NCBI GenBank assembly: GCA_016278265.1
Contig: JADQCE010000003.1
Location: forward strand, 62,001 to 126,000
Direction of reading: 5' to 3'
DNA from: Halothiobacillus sp.
Lineage (GTDB): Bacteria; Pseudomonadota; Gammaproteobacteria; Halothiobacillales; Halothiobacillaceae
DNA: 64,000 bases
The notes under the pieces: model-generated
The model's input: the letters and a program-made list of their open reading frames with translations, nothing else
Told to the model about the DNA's origin: nothing
The model's database searches: none
Program-made: the position numbers and the translations under genes
Part shown: in pieces, positions 45,647-54,466 of the stretch
How the letters are laid out: each line of letters starts with the position of its first letter
Numbering within the stretch: position 1 is the first letter of the stretch

Positions 45647-47481
45647 TGCCCTGCCTCCGTCTCGTCGCCGGTCAGGCCCTGACGGACCACCGACTTGTAG
45701 GGCTGCTGGCGGAGCAGGGCGTCGATCGGCGGGACGGGGCGATCCTCGATACGCTCGAGCTTCTTGCGTGCGCCACCGAGCAGACCCTCGTCCAGCGTGA
45801 AGGCCTCGCGCTCACCCGGCGCCTGCTCGGCCACCGCGCCGCCCTGACCACTGCCGTCGCTTTCCAGCATTTCCTCGGCCATTTCCGCGCCGTCGTTCTC
45901 GACGAGCTCGCGACGCAGCATCGACTCGTAACCCTGGAATTCCGGTGTCGGCTCGAGGGATTCCTCCTGCGCCCCGCCGCGCAATGCCTCGACCAGATCC
46001 CGGTTGCTACGGGCGTCATCATGCTCCGGATCGATCCTCAGCGCGGCCTCGAAGGCGTCCACCGCGCCGCCATAACGACGGGCGAGCGTCAGGGCATTGC
46101 CCAGATTGAACAGCGCCAGCAATCGCTGCTGATCGGTTTCGGCCAACCAGGACGCCGCCTGAAGGCGCTCCACGGCGTGCGGGTAGTCGGCGCGACGAAA
46201 CGCCGCCAGCCCACTGCCCAGGCGGGCGTTAAATCCCGCCACACGATCGAATTCGCTCTGCGCACGGGCGAACTCACCGGCCTCGAATGCCTGCCAGGCC
46301 TGTTCGAGGTAGGCCTCGCGCTCCGAATCGTCGACCAGCGGGGAGGCCCCGGCGACCGTGAAGACCACCGGCGTGAACACGGCGAACAGCACCGCCAGCC
46401 CGAACCGCCAGGCGCTCCCGCGTCCGGTCGTCGCCCCCCACTCGAGCACCAGGTGGATGATCAGCGCGACCATTGCCACCCACAGGGCCAGCGCCGCCAG
46501 CGAGCGATAGCCCTCGACGGTCTCGGCCGAACGGGCAGGCGCGGGCAGGGCGTCGATCCGCTCGCGCAGGAAGGCGACATCGTCCTGCAACACGCCGGTC
46601 CGCCGCGCCTCGCCACCGGCAAGCTCGGCCAACTCGGCGACGCGCTCGAAGGCAGGCACGGAGACGATCACCTCGTTGTCGTCATTGCGCCGCGGCTGGC
46701 CCTCCTTGAACAACGGCGTGCGCTCGCGCGCCATGCTCACCGCGAAAAGCGGGATGTCCCGCTCGGCCAATTCTTGGGTGGCCGCCAGAATGCGGCTGCC
46801 GAGCTCGCCGGCAAACTGCCGGTCATCGGCCCCCGTCAGCCAGATCACCGCCCCTCCCTCCAGCGCCTGCATCTCGGCGGCCAGGGAGAAGGCCCGGTCC
46901 GGGCGGGCGACCAGGCGATCGCCCACCAAACCGGGCAGATGACCGGCGTAAAACTCGAGCAGGTTGGCATCCGGCCCCGGCGGCAACATCACCCCGGCGG
47001 TGTCCACCGAGCGCAACAGGCCCATGGGCCGGCCCGACTGCGACTCGGCCAGCAACTCGATCAACAGCACCGCGCGCTCGATGCGGTTGGGTTCAACATC
47101 CCGGCCGGTCATGGCGGCGGTGCCGTCGACCACGAACAGCAGCGGGGCACGGACCTCTTCCTGCGATTCGCGATCCTGGGCCACGCGGGGGTCGGCCAGT
47201 GCCAGGACGGCCAACAGCCAGAACAGCACCCACAACAGACGGGCGGCCAAGGCGACCCCCTTGCGACGACGCCCGCCACTGGTCGTGCCGGCAAAGGCCC
47301 ATTCGTGCAGCTCCGGGTCGGCGTAGGCATCCAGCCGAGCACGCCGCTGTCGACGCCACAACGCCAACGCCAGCGGCACGACCAGCAGCCAGAGCGCCTC
47401 CGGCCGGGCCAGCACGGGCCAGGTCTCGATACCGAGCAACAGGTGCCAGAGGTCGATCAGGCTGTAGCGGGAATCGTCCAT
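45643..47481 (-). CDS. Membrane VWA-TPR protein (BatB/BatC-like) with degenerate MIDAS
   Basis: 612 residues. Membrane helices at about 25-45 and 80-100, then a von Willebrand A domain (about 105-300), helices at about 325-345 and 355-375, and a TPR region (about 385-500; AWQAFEAGEFARAQSEFDRVAGF, LFNLGNALTLARRYGGAVDAFEAALRIDP). It joins the BatB and BatC architectures. The VWA metal site reads VVDGTAAM, not DxSxS, so it probably cannot bind Mg2+ in the normal way. ATG 47481 has GAGGTGCGA before it; a GTG at 47487 is also in frame. The stop overlaps the BatD start. Confidence 0.85.
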   Translation of the reverse strand: MDDSRYSLIDLWHLLLGIETWPVLARPEALWLLVVPLALALWRRQRRARLDAYADPELHEWAFAGTTSGGRRRKGVALAARLLWVLFWLLAVLALADPRVAQDRESQEEVRAPLLFVVDGTAAMTGRDVEPNRIERAVLLIELLAESQSGRPMGLLRSVDTAGVMLPPGPDANLLEFYAGHLPGLVGDRLVARPDRAFSLAAEMQALEGGAVIWLTGADDRQFAGELGSRILAATQELAERDIPLFAVSMARERTPLFKEGQPRRNDDNEVIVSVPAFERVAELAELAGGEARRTGVLQDDVAFLRERIDALPAPARSAETVEGYRSLAALALWVAMVALIIHLVLEWGATTGRGSAWRFGLAVLFAVFTPVVFTVAGASPLVDDSEREAYLEQAWQAFEAGEFARAQSEFDRVAGFNARLGSGLAAFRRADYPHAVERLQAASWLAETDQQRLLALFNLGNALTLARRYGGAVDAFEAALRIDPEHDDARSNRDLVEALRGGAQEESLEPTPEFQGYESMLRRELVENDGAEMAEEMLESDGSGQGGAVAEQAPGEREAFTLDEGLLGGARKKLERIEDRPVPPIDALLRQQPYKSVVRQGLTGDETEAGQ

Positions 47482-47488
47482 TCGCACC

Positions 47489-48445
47489 TCAGGCCGTCAG
47501 CCGGACTTTCAGGGACTGGGCGACGAGCAGCACGGCAAGCCCTAGTACCAGGAACCAGACCAGCAGGGAATGACGCTCCCGGCGGGTGTCCTGGGCCTCC
47601 GCCTTGGGCTCGTGCCGCTCGATGACGTCGGTAACCGACAGCAGGGCCTCGCGATCACCGGCGGCAATCGCCTCGCCGCCGGACAGTCGTGCCAGATCCT
47701 CGAGCGTCGGTTCACCGCTCGCCGGCCCGGCATCGCCGGGGGCGAGATTGATGGTGAACAGCTCGATGTTCTCGGCCCGCGCCAGCGTCAGCGCCTCGGC
47801 CGGGGTCATCTCGCCGCCGGTATTGACCCCGTCGGTCCAGACCAGCAACTGCGGCGGCGCCTCGCCACGCTCGCGGCGCTCGGCGATCGACTCCATCGCC
47901 ACGGCCAGACCGTCACCCAGCGCGGTGGCACTGCCGTCGAGCCCCGGCTCGAGCTGCTCGATCCAGAAGCGCAGCGCGCCGTGATCGTCGGTCTCGGGCA
48001 CCAGCGTGCCGGCCGAGTCGGTCACCACCAGCAGGGAAAATCGGTCGTGCGGATGGGCGGTAATGAATTCGTCCAGTGCCTCGCGCATCACGCCCATGCG
48101 CGAGACCGGCTGATCCTCGGCGTCGCGGAAATCACGGGTCGACATGCTGGGGCTGGCGTCCACCAGCAGCACGATCGACCGGGCCGGCTCGTCGACCTGC
48201 AGCGACTCGCCCACCCAGACCGGACGGGCCAGCGCGATAATCAGGCTGGCCAATGCAAGCAGCAGCAGGGCCAGCAACCAGCGCTGCCCGCCCCGGGGGG
48301 CACCCTCGGCCGGGTCGCGCCCCAGCGCCGGGTGGCGCAACAGGCGCGAAGGCGCGCGATCGCGCACCCGCCGTGCCCAGGCCGGGTAAATCAGCGGCAG
48401 GGCGACCAGCAGCAACAAGACCCAGGGCGAATCGAAGCCGATCAT
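47489..48445 (-). CDS. Membrane VWA-domain protein (BatA-like)
   Basis: 318 residues. N-terminal helices at about 7-25 and 55-75, VWA domain about 85-280, and a final helix about 292-312. The metal-ion-dependent adhesion site is intact: LLVDASPSMS, then a downstream conserved Thr/Asp (VWTDGVNTGG). The intact site contrasts with the next gene, so the two VWA proteins may form an active/inactive pair. ATG 48445 has GGAGG upstream and overlaps the DUF4381 stop (ATGA). Confidence 0.87.
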   Translation of the reverse strand: MIGFDSPWVLLLLVALPLIYPAWARRVRDRAPSRLLRHPALGRDPAEGAPRGGQRWLLALLLLALASLIIALARPVWVGESLQVDEPARSIVLLVDASPSMSTRDFRDAEDQPVSRMGVMREALDEFITAHPHDRFSLLVVTDSAGTLVPETDDHGALRFWIEQLEPGLDGSATALGDGLAVAMESIAERRERGEAPPQLLVWTDGVNTGGEMTPAEALTLARAENIELFTINLAPGDAGPASGEPTLEDLARLSGGEAIAAGDREALLSVTDVIERHEPKAEAQDTRRERHSLLVWFLVLGLAVLLVAQSLKVRLTA

Positions 48446-48960
48446 GCCGTCTGCCTCCGCCACAGCGCGCGGCGCATCGCGCGCAGTCGTTCGACGACCG
48501 ACGTCCGCCAGGAATCGGGGGCCTGTCCCGGATAACCCGGCTGCCGGCCGAAGCGGGCGTGATCGATCTCACACACCCAGGCGGACCACGGCTCGGCCAG
48601 CCGCGCGCGCCACGGGGCCCGGCCGCCGTGCTGCCAACGGCCAATCGCCCGGATCACCTCGTCCTGCAGCGCGCGCTCTCCGGCCGCATCGACGACGCAC
48701 GCCGACTGGCGCTCCAGCCGCCAGAGGGCCCACCACAAACGCAGATCACCCCGATGGCGCCAGAGCCACCAGCCGGCCAGCGACAGTAGCGCGATGGCCA
48801 CAACCGCCAGCCACGCCAGCGAGGCCTCGTCGGCAGGCGGCGATACGTCACCGGCACGCTGCACCAGCCAGGGCGCGGTGTAGATGTCAACCAGCCCCTC
48901 GGGCGCCTGCTCCGGCAGCCCCCCGCTGGGGTGTGCCCAGTCACGGTAGCCCTCACTCAT
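48442..48960 (-). CDS. DUF4381 membrane protein
   Basis: 172 residues. A proline-rich N-terminal segment (LPEQAPEGLVDIYTAPWL), one membrane helix (about 49-70, LAWLAVVAIALLSLAGWWLW), then a cytosolic helical domain of about 100 residues. This is the DUF4381 pattern found between DUF58 and VWA genes in MoxR operons. Function unknown; probably a structural partner of the complex. ATG 48960 overlaps the DUF58 stop. Confidence 0.8.
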   Translation of the reverse strand: MSEGYRDWAHPSGGLPEQAPEGLVDIYTAPWLVQRAGDVSPPADEASLAWLAVVAIALLSLAGWWLWRHRGDLRLWWALWRLERQSACVVDAAGERALQDEVIRAIGRWQHGGRAPWRARLAEPWSAWVCEIDHARFGRQPGYPGQAPDSWRTSVVERLRAMRRALWRRQTA

Positions 48961-49997
48961 GCCGCAGCCCCCCCGGCGCGCGCCAGGGCCACCGGGGCCT
49001 CGGCAAGCCACTCGGTCGGTTCGGCCTCGGCGGGCAACGCCAGGAAGGCCGCGCCCAGGGCCTCGGCCGACTGTCGCCAGGCCTCCAGGCGTTCATGCTG
49101 ACGGCTAGCGAACTGCTCTCGCCAGCGGCGATTGCCGGTATCCAGCCAGCGCGCCCGGTTGCCCGCCTCGAACGCGACCAGACCCAGGTCGGGCATCTCG
49201 AGCTCGACCCGGTCGGCCACGGAGACGAAGATCAGGTGATGGGCGGCGGCCAGCGGTACCCAGTCGATGGGCCGACCGGGGCCGGTGTCGGACAGGCAAT
49301 CGGAGAACACCATGACCACCGAGCCGGCGGGCAGCCGCTGCAACAGGCGTTGGCGCAGACCCGGCCAGTCGACCGGTTGGGCCGCTTCGCAGGTCTCGCC
49401 GGCCGCCTCGGCCAGTTCGGCCAGGCGCTGCAGGATCGCCCCCTGACCAGTCACCGGTCCGGCGGCATGGTGACCGGGGCAGAGCTGCTCGCCGATGCCG
49501 TGGATCTCGACGGCCAGGTTCTGCCGCAGCGCACCGGCGGCGAAGGCATGGGCGGCGAGCAGCGCCTGGGTAAGCTTGAGCCGCCGACGGGTACCGAAAC
49601 GCATCGCGGCACCGCAGTCGACCACCAGGTGGGCCTGGCGCTGGGCCGGCTCGCGGTGCACCCGCACCACCGGCTCGTTGGCCCGTGCCGAGATGCGCCA
49701 GTCGATACGCCCGGCGGGCTCGCCCGGCTGGTAGGCACGCAGTTGTTCGAAATCCAGCCCCTCGCCCAGCCGGCGCGCCAGCTGGTCGCCGGACAAGCGG
49801 GTGGCCGTGGGAAAGCTTTCCTGCACCAGGGCGGGCAGCCGCTCGCCGCCCGCCCAGGCAACGGCGATCTCCTCGCCCGACGGGGCGACGCCAACATGCG
49901 AGTGGGAGGCCTGATCACGCGGTTGCCCACGGCCGAACACGCCCCGCAGGGCGGCCGTCGCCCGCCCGATCAGCCCCTGAATCACGGTGGGGGTCAC
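48957..49997 (-). CDS. DUF58 domain protein
   Basis: 346 residues, GTG start overlapping the moxR stop (GTGA). The family signature R(x)YQPGEPAGRIDWRISAR is present (about 89-108), followed by a VWA-like fold (about 122-300) with HLVVDCGAAM in place of a DxSxS metal site. DUF58 proteins accompany MoxR ATPases. The N-terminal membrane helices seen in some members are missing, so this version is probably soluble. Exact activity unknown. Confidence 0.85.
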   Translation of the reverse strand: MTPTVIQGLIGRATAALRGVFGRGQPRDQASHSHVGVAPSGEEIAVAWAGGERLPALVQESFPTATRLSGDQLARRLGEGLDFEQLRAYQPGEPAGRIDWRISARANEPVVRVHREPAQRQAHLVVDCGAAMRFGTRRRLKLTQALLAAHAFAAGALRQNLAVEIHGIGEQLCPGHHAAGPVTGQGAILQRLAELAEAAGETCEAAQPVDWPGLRQRLLQRLPAGSVVMVFSDCLSDTGPGRPIDWVPLAAAHHLIFVSVADRVELEMPDLGLVAFEAGNRARWLDTGNRRWREQFASRQHERLEAWRQSAEALGAAFLALPAEAEPTEWLAEAPVALARAGGAAA

Positions 49998-50956
49998 GGC
50001 GCCGGGATCAGCTCGAGCAGGCGGTCGATCACCGCATCGCGAGTCAGCCCGCTGACCATCGCGCGCGGTCCGAGGATGATGCGGTGACGCAGGGCGTCGG
50101 CCGCGAGCTTGATCAGGTCGTCGGGGACGATGTAGTCACGCCCCTCCAGGTAGGCGGCCGCCCGGGCGGCCTGCACCCAGGCCAGCGCGCCACGCGGCGA
50201 GGCGCCGACCAGCACCTGGTCGGCGAGATCCGGATCAAGATCGCCCATCTTTCGGGTGCCAGCAACCACGTCGACCACCCAGTGCTGCAGGGCCTCGTCG
50301 CAGCGCACCTGGCGTACCGACTCGCGCGCGGCGAGCACCTGGTCGACGGTGATGTTTTTCGCCTCCCCCACCGGGTTAGTGCCCAGCGTGCCGTCCAGGG
50401 TGCGCTTGAGGATGTCGTACTCGTCCTCGCGCTCGGGGTAGTCGAGCGACACGTGCAGCATGAAGCGGTCCATCTGCGCCTCGGGCAGCGGGTAGGTGCC
50501 CGACTGCTCCAGCGGGTTCTGCGTGGCCATGACCAAGAACAGCTCGGGCAGGTCGCGGCTATGGCCGGCGACCGTCACCTGGCGCTCGGCCATCGCCTCG
50601 AGCAGCGCCGACTGCACCTTGGCCGGGGCGCGGTTGATCTCGTCGGCCAGCACGATTTCGTTGAATAGCGGGCCGGGCTCGAAGGTGAACTCGCGGGTCT
50701 CGGGGTGGTAGACCTCGTTACCGAGCAGATCCGCCGGCAGCAGGTCGGGGGTGAACTGGATGCGTTTGAAGTTGGCGTGCACGCCCTCGGCCAGCGCCTT
50801 GATCGCGGTGGTCTTGGCCAGGCCCGGCAGGCCTTCGACCAGCAAATGGCCGCCGGTCAGCAGGCCGATCAGCAGGCGGTCGACCAGTTCGGTCTGGCCG
50901 ACGATGTAATGGCCCAGGTGGGCGCGGAGATCCTGGATGGGCATCTGTTCGCTCAT
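49994..50956 (-). CDS. MoxR-family AAA+ ATPase
   Basis: 320 residues. Walker A GLPGLAKTT (about 42-50), Walker B IVLADEINRAPAK, sensor-1 MATQNPLEQ, arginine finger region LPEAQMDRF and sensor-2 region GASPRGALAW. MoxR ATPases act as chaperones that install or remodel VWA-containing complexes. The start overlaps the ArsR-rhodanese stop by four bases (ATGA 50953-50956), so this ATPase is translationally coupled to a sulfur-type regulator, which is unusual. Confidence 0.94.
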   Translation of the reverse strand: MSEQMPIQDLRAHLGHYIVGQTELVDRLLIGLLTGGHLLVEGLPGLAKTTAIKALAEGVHANFKRIQFTPDLLPADLLGNEVYHPETREFTFEPGPLFNEIVLADEINRAPAKVQSALLEAMAERQVTVAGHSRDLPELFLVMATQNPLEQSGTYPLPEAQMDRFMLHVSLDYPEREDEYDILKRTLDGTLGTNPVGEAKNITVDQVLAARESVRQVRCDEALQHWVVDVVAGTRKMGDLDPDLADQVLVGASPRGALAWVQAARAAAYLEGRDYIVPDDLIKLAADALRHRIILGPRAMVSGLTRDAVIDRLLELIPAP

Positions 50957-51654
50957 GGCTCGACTCGGCTTGTCTGCGGTTCTGTTTCGGTGTCATCAAT
51001 ACTGGTCGGCAGGCCGGCAAGCTTCCACTCGGGAAAGCCCGATTCCAGTCGCCGGGTACGAAAACCCGCCTCGCGCAGGCAGGCGACCGCCTCGAAGGAA
51101 AAGGTGCAGTAGGGGCCGCGGCAATAGGCGATCACCTCGCGCTCGGGGTCGAGCTCGGCCATGCGCCGTTCGAGGTCCTTCACCGAGACATTGATCGCAC
51201 CGGGGATGTGGCCCGCCTGGTATTCCTCTTCCGGGCGCACGTCGATCAGGGTCACCACCCCCTGCCGACAGCGCTCAATCAGCTCGGCGGCGGAGACCGG
51301 CTCGAGCGCGTCCTTGTCGTGCAGGTGGGCATCGACCATTTGGCGGACCTCGGCGAGGTGCCGCTCGCCGACGCGACGGAACACGTCCAGCAGCTCGACC
51401 ACGTCATCGGCGGCGATGGAATAGATCACCTGCTTGCCTTCCCGGCGCGCCGCGACCAGACCAGCCTGCTGCATGCGCTGCAGGTGCTGCGAGGTGTTTG
51501 CGACCGACAGGCCGGCAACCCGCGCCAGTCCATCGACCGAACGTTCTCCCTGGGCCAGGTGCTCGAGCAGCTCCAGCCGGCGCCCGTTCGAGAGCACCTT
51601 GCCCAGGCGGGCAAACTGGTCGTTCAGGTCCTGTTTGAATCCGTGGCTAGTCAC
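50953..51654 (-). CDS. ArsR-type repressor fused to a rhodanese domain
   Basis: 233 residues, GTG start with AAGGA upstream. Winged-helix ArsR DNA-binding domain (about 8-100; VANTSQHLQRMQQAGLV is the recognition helix region). Rhodanese domain (about 115-220) with loop C178-RGPYC-T. The HTH part has no cysteines, unlike BigR/SqrR persulfide sensors, so sensing presumably passes through C178/C183 of the rhodanese. It probably represses its own operon and the divergent persulfide dioxygenase unit. Lies 21 bp after the YeeE/YedE stop and overlaps moxR. Confidence 0.9.
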   Translation of the reverse strand: MTSHGFKQDLNDQFARLGKVLSNGRRLELLEHLAQGERSVDGLARVAGLSVANTSQHLQRMQQAGLVAARREGKQVIYSIAADDVVELLDVFRRVGERHLAEVRQMVDAHLHDKDALEPVSAAELIERCRQGVVTLIDVRPEEEYQAGHIPGAINVSVKDLERRMAELDPEREVIAYCRGPYCTFSFEAVACLREAGFRTRRLESGFPEWKLAGLPTSIDDTETEPQTSRVEP

Positions 51655-51675
51655 AAGTCATATCGTCCTTGCCGC

Positions 51676-52797
51676 TCAACCCGAACAACCGGCCGAGGCG
51701 GCATTATTGGAGGAACGGCGCTCGATTCGCAGCACGACCCAGGCACCCAGCATGATGGCCGCCAGCGACAGCATCGAGCCGAGCGCGAGGGTGGAAAAGC
51801 CGGTCAGGCCATGCCCGACGGTGCAGCCCATCGCCAACACGCTGCCCACGCCAACCAGCGTGGCGCCCACGATCGTGCGGAACCATTCGCGCACGCTCAT
51901 CGGAATGCTGAACCGCACGTCCCGGCGTGCCAGCGCACTGACGAGACTGCCCAGAAAGACGCCCGCGACCGCCACGACACCAAAGGTGATGGTAGACGGG
52001 CTGGTCACATTCTGGAGGAAGTACACCACATCGCCTAGTGGCGCACTGAAGGTGAACGACTGGGTGCCCAGCCCTTCCTGGGGGCTGTTCTGCATCATCG
52101 ACGCCATGTCGGCGGCCTGCCCCGGGGCCCCGCCGGTCACCCAGAAAGCCGCGCCGACCACGGCACCCATCAACACGATGGCCAGCCATGCCAGACCGTT
52201 GCCGCGCAGCGGCAGCCAGCGCCAGCTGACAAACAGGAGTGCGACGGCCAGCAGTGCCGCCACAAGCAGGTAGATCAGCGTTCCGCCGCCGACCAGGGCG
52301 GCCAGATCCTGATGCGGGATGCCGAAGGCGGTCAGGTCGACACTCAGTCCACCGACCCAGGGCAGGAACGCGGTCTGGAAGAGGCTGGTCCGTGTCATCG
52401 CGTACGCGGCAATCGCCATCACCACGATCGCGACCAATGCCTGGACGTTCCCCTGCGAGGTCTTGACCAGGCTACGGACGGGACAGCCGCGCGCGAGCAC
52501 CATGCCGACACCGAACAGGAAGCCGCCGATCAGGTAACGCCCCCAGGCGAAGTCCGGCGACCGGTAGGGCGGACGGGTCTGATCGAGATCCAGCCCGGCA
52601 ATCCACTGCACCAGCGTGGTCGCCACGATCGCCACCCCGATGGCCCCCAGGTAGACCGCCATGCGCCCGCCATCGCGAGAGGACATGTAGGAACTCATGC
52701 CGCCGAGCAGGCAGAAGCGCGAAAACTGGGCCGCGGCGCCGAACACCACCGACAGCACCAGGACATAAAGCAAATACTGGGAAATTTCCGGATCCAT
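51676..52797 (-). CDS. YeeE/YedE-family sulfur-compound transporter
   Basis: 373-residue inner-membrane protein with about 9-10 helices. It has the conserved cysteine motifs of YeeE/YedE (TsuA-like) thiosulfate channels: RFCLLGG near residue 28, ARGCPVRSL near 103, and MGCTVGHG in the second half. It would import thiosulfate or another sulfur compound. ATG 52797 (MDPEISQYL) is chosen, with GAGGGTG nine bases upstream. First gene of the apparent operon YeeE-ArsR/rhodanese-MoxR-Bat; its promoter is predicted about 230 bp upstream. The C-terminal CSG adds another cysteine. Confidence 0.9.
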   Translation of the reverse strand: MDPEISQYLLYVLVLSVVFGAAAQFSRFCLLGGMSSYMSSRDGGRMAVYLGAIGVAIVATTLVQWIAGLDLDQTRPPYRSPDFAWGRYLIGGFLFGVGMVLARGCPVRSLVKTSQGNVQALVAIVVMAIAAYAMTRTSLFQTAFLPWVGGLSVDLTAFGIPHQDLAALVGGGTLIYLLVAALLAVALLFVSWRWLPLRGNGLAWLAIVLMGAVVGAAFWVTGGAPGQAADMASMMQNSPQEGLGTQSFTFSAPLGDVVYFLQNVTSPSTITFGVVAVAGVFLGSLVSALARRDVRFSIPMSVREWFRTIVGATLVGVGSVLAMGCTVGHGLTGFSTLALGSMLSLAAIMLGAWVVLRIERRSSNNAASAGCSG

Positions 52798-53032
52798 CAC
52801 CCGCACCCTCATTGACCGTTGACGATTCGAGAGGGTCATCCCCTCGATGGGCGGCCACGCAGGCCACCTCGCTTGCTTTCATCGTTCTTCCCTGAAGCCC
52901 GCGCGATGGATCTCGCGATCTTCCCTGGGCCGAGGAGGGCCGCATGCCCCCTCGAATACCCCGGCTGCGCAATCACGGCTCCAGAGACAAACCGTCGCTC
53001 CTTGCCCAACAAGGCATGCAGCTCGCGGCAAC

Positions 53033-53062
53033 ATTCAATCAGTCAATTGAACTTGATGTCAA
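53033..53062 (-). promoter_or_regulatory. Predicted promoter with ArsR-type operator, leftward (YeeE/ArsR/MoxR unit)
   Basis: On the minus strand TTGACA (53062-53057), an 18-bp spacer and TTGAAT (53038-53033). The inverted repeat ATTCAATC-AGTC-AATTGAAC (53033-53052, two mismatched arm ends) covers the -10 and most of the spacer, where a repressor would block RNA polymerase. Same design as the rightward site. Confidence 0.6.
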
Positions 53063-53156
53063 GTCCTGCCAGACCGCCTCATGCCGCGCTTCCAACCGGA
53101 TCGAGAACCGCGTAGAGGCAATGCTCCGCCCCCGCGAAGCGTATGCGCCAACGCGC

Positions 53157-53185
53157 TTGACATTTATTCAATTGAGTAATTGAAT
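53157..53185 (+). promoter_or_regulatory. Predicted promoter with ArsR-type operator, rightward (persulfide dioxygenase unit)
   Basis: TTGACA (53157-53162), a 17-bp spacer and TTGAAT (53180-53185). The perfect inverted repeat ATTCAATT-GAGT-AATTGAAT (53166-53185) overlaps the -10 and spacer. The gene starts at 53216, giving a short leader. The ArsR-rhodanese protein encoded 1.5 kb away is the likely binder. Confidence 0.68.
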
Positions 53186-53215
53186 GTTGTCGCACACACC
53201 GTGGAGGACAGCTCA

Positions 53216-53941
53216 ATGTTCCTGATCCAGCATCCCTGCGAATTCAGCTCACTCGCCTATCTGTTCGGCTGCACCGGCAAGGGCCGGGCCATGGCCGTCG
53301 ACGTGCATCTCGACGATGTCGATACCTTTGTCGACATGGCCGAGGAAAAGGGCGTGGAGATCTGCTTCGTGGTCGACACCCACGTCCATGCGGATCACAA
53401 GACGGGCGGCCCGGAAATGGCCAAGCGCACCGGCGCGGAATACGTGCTGCATGAATCCGCGCCGGTGAAGCACCCGTTCCGCGGCGTGGCGCACGGCGAC
53501 CACCTGGAACTGGGCAATGTCAGCGCCCAGGTGCTGCACACACCGGGGCATACCGACGATCATATCTGCCTGCTGGTAACCGATCATTCGCGCACCGACG
53601 AGCCGTGGTGCCTGGTCACCGGACACACCCTGTTCCCGGGCGGCGTCGGCCGACCCGACCTGCATGGTCGCGAACGCGAAATGGCGGAAAAGCTCTACGA
53701 CTCGCTGTACGGCCCGATCCTCTCCCTGCCGGACCACATCGAGATCCTGGCCGGGGCGCAGGCCGGCAGCGTCTGCGGTGGCGGCATCAGCGGCAAGCCC
53801 ATGTCCACGCTGGGCTTCGAGAAGCGTCACAACGTTGGGCTGATCCGCGAGCGCAGCAATTTCGTCGAGACCATCGCCTCGATCGAGCTGCCGCCCGTCG
53901 AGGAAATCAAGGCCTTCTACGCCTTCAACACCGGCAACTAA
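53216..53941 (+). CDS. ETHE1-like persulfide dioxygenase
   Basis: 241 residues, single metallo-beta-lactamase-fold domain. Iron motif THVHADHKTG, then HTPGHTDDH, TGHTLFPGGVGRPDL and a late CGGGISGKPMSTLGFE. This is the ETHE1/Blh type that oxidises glutathione persulfide or related persulfides to sulfite. ATG 53216 has GGAGGACAG upstream; the longer frame is not supported. First gene of a three-gene unit with a periplasmic rhodanese 25 bp on and an MFS transporter. Second such enzyme in the window after the fusion at 15.3 kb. Confidence 0.9.
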   Translation: MFLIQHPCEFSSLAYLFGCTGKGRAMAVDVHLDDVDTFVDMAEEKGVEICFVVDTHVHADHKTGGPEMAKRTGAEYVLHESAPVKHPFRGVAHGDHLELGNVSAQVLHTPGHTDDHICLLVTDHSRTDEPWCLVTGHTLFPGGVGRPDLHGREREMAEKLYDSLYGPILSLPDHIEILAGAQAGSVCGGGISGKPMSTLGFEKRHNVGLIRERSNFVETIASIELPPVEEIKAFYAFNTGN

Positions 53942-53966
53942 CGCCACACCGGGACAGCGACACACC

Positions 53967-54455
53967 ATGAAAATCACACCGACACTCAAATCAGGCCTGG
54001 TCGCCAGCGCGATGATCTCCAGCCTGACCCTCGGCGCCACGTCGCCGGTCATGGCGGAAAATGAGGAACTCATCGATGCCATGGAGGGCTATGTGATGTT
54101 CCAGGAATACCACGGCGCCACCATCCGTCCGGAGCAGATCCCGGCGGATCAGTGGGAGAACATCACCATCGTCGATACCCGCGATGCCGGTCAGTACGCC
54201 GAGGACCACATTCCCGGCGCCATCAACATCGAGTGGCGGCAGATCCTCGAGCGCCGCGACGAGCTGCCGACCGACGAGCAGGTGCTGGTCTACTGCAATA
54301 CCGGCACGCTGTCGGCCCAGGCCGGCCTGATGCTGCGCCTGGCGGGGATGAACAATGTCCGCATCCTCCAGGGCGGCTTCACCGGCTTCAAGGAAGCCGG
54401 CGGCTTCGAGGCGAACGCCCGGGCCGAGAAGGAAGCCGAGGACGCAGGCGAGTAA
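53967..54455 (+). CDS. Exported rhodanese-domain protein
   Basis: 162-residue precursor. Signal peptide of about 30 residues (ending SPVMA, before ENEELI). Single rhodanese domain (about 50-150) with DTRDAGQYAEDHIPGA and the active loop YCNTGTLSA, so the catalytic cysteine is present. It would carry sulfane sulfur in the periplasm, for instance between imported thiosulfate or persulfide and the transporter. The C-terminal tail is acidic (EANARAEKEAEDAGE). Confidence 0.9.
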   Translation: MKITPTLKSGLVASAMISSLTLGATSPVMAENEELIDAMEGYVMFQEYHGATIRPEQIPADQWENITIVDTRDAGQYAEDHIPGAINIEWRQILERRDELPTDEQVLVYCNTGTLSAQAGLMLRLAGMNNVRILQGGFTGFKEAGGFEANARAEKEAEDAGE

Positions 54456-54466
54456 CTCGTCCCACC

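Larger units (their letters stand above)
52798..53215. other. Divergent regulatory region between two sulfur transcription units
   Basis: 418 bp between outward-facing genes. It contains the two operator-promoter sets described separately and leaves an unusually long predicted leader (about 230 nt) before the YeeE/YedE gene. Within this leader I saw no ORF with a ribosome-binding site and no recognisable riboswitch. Confidence 0.6.
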
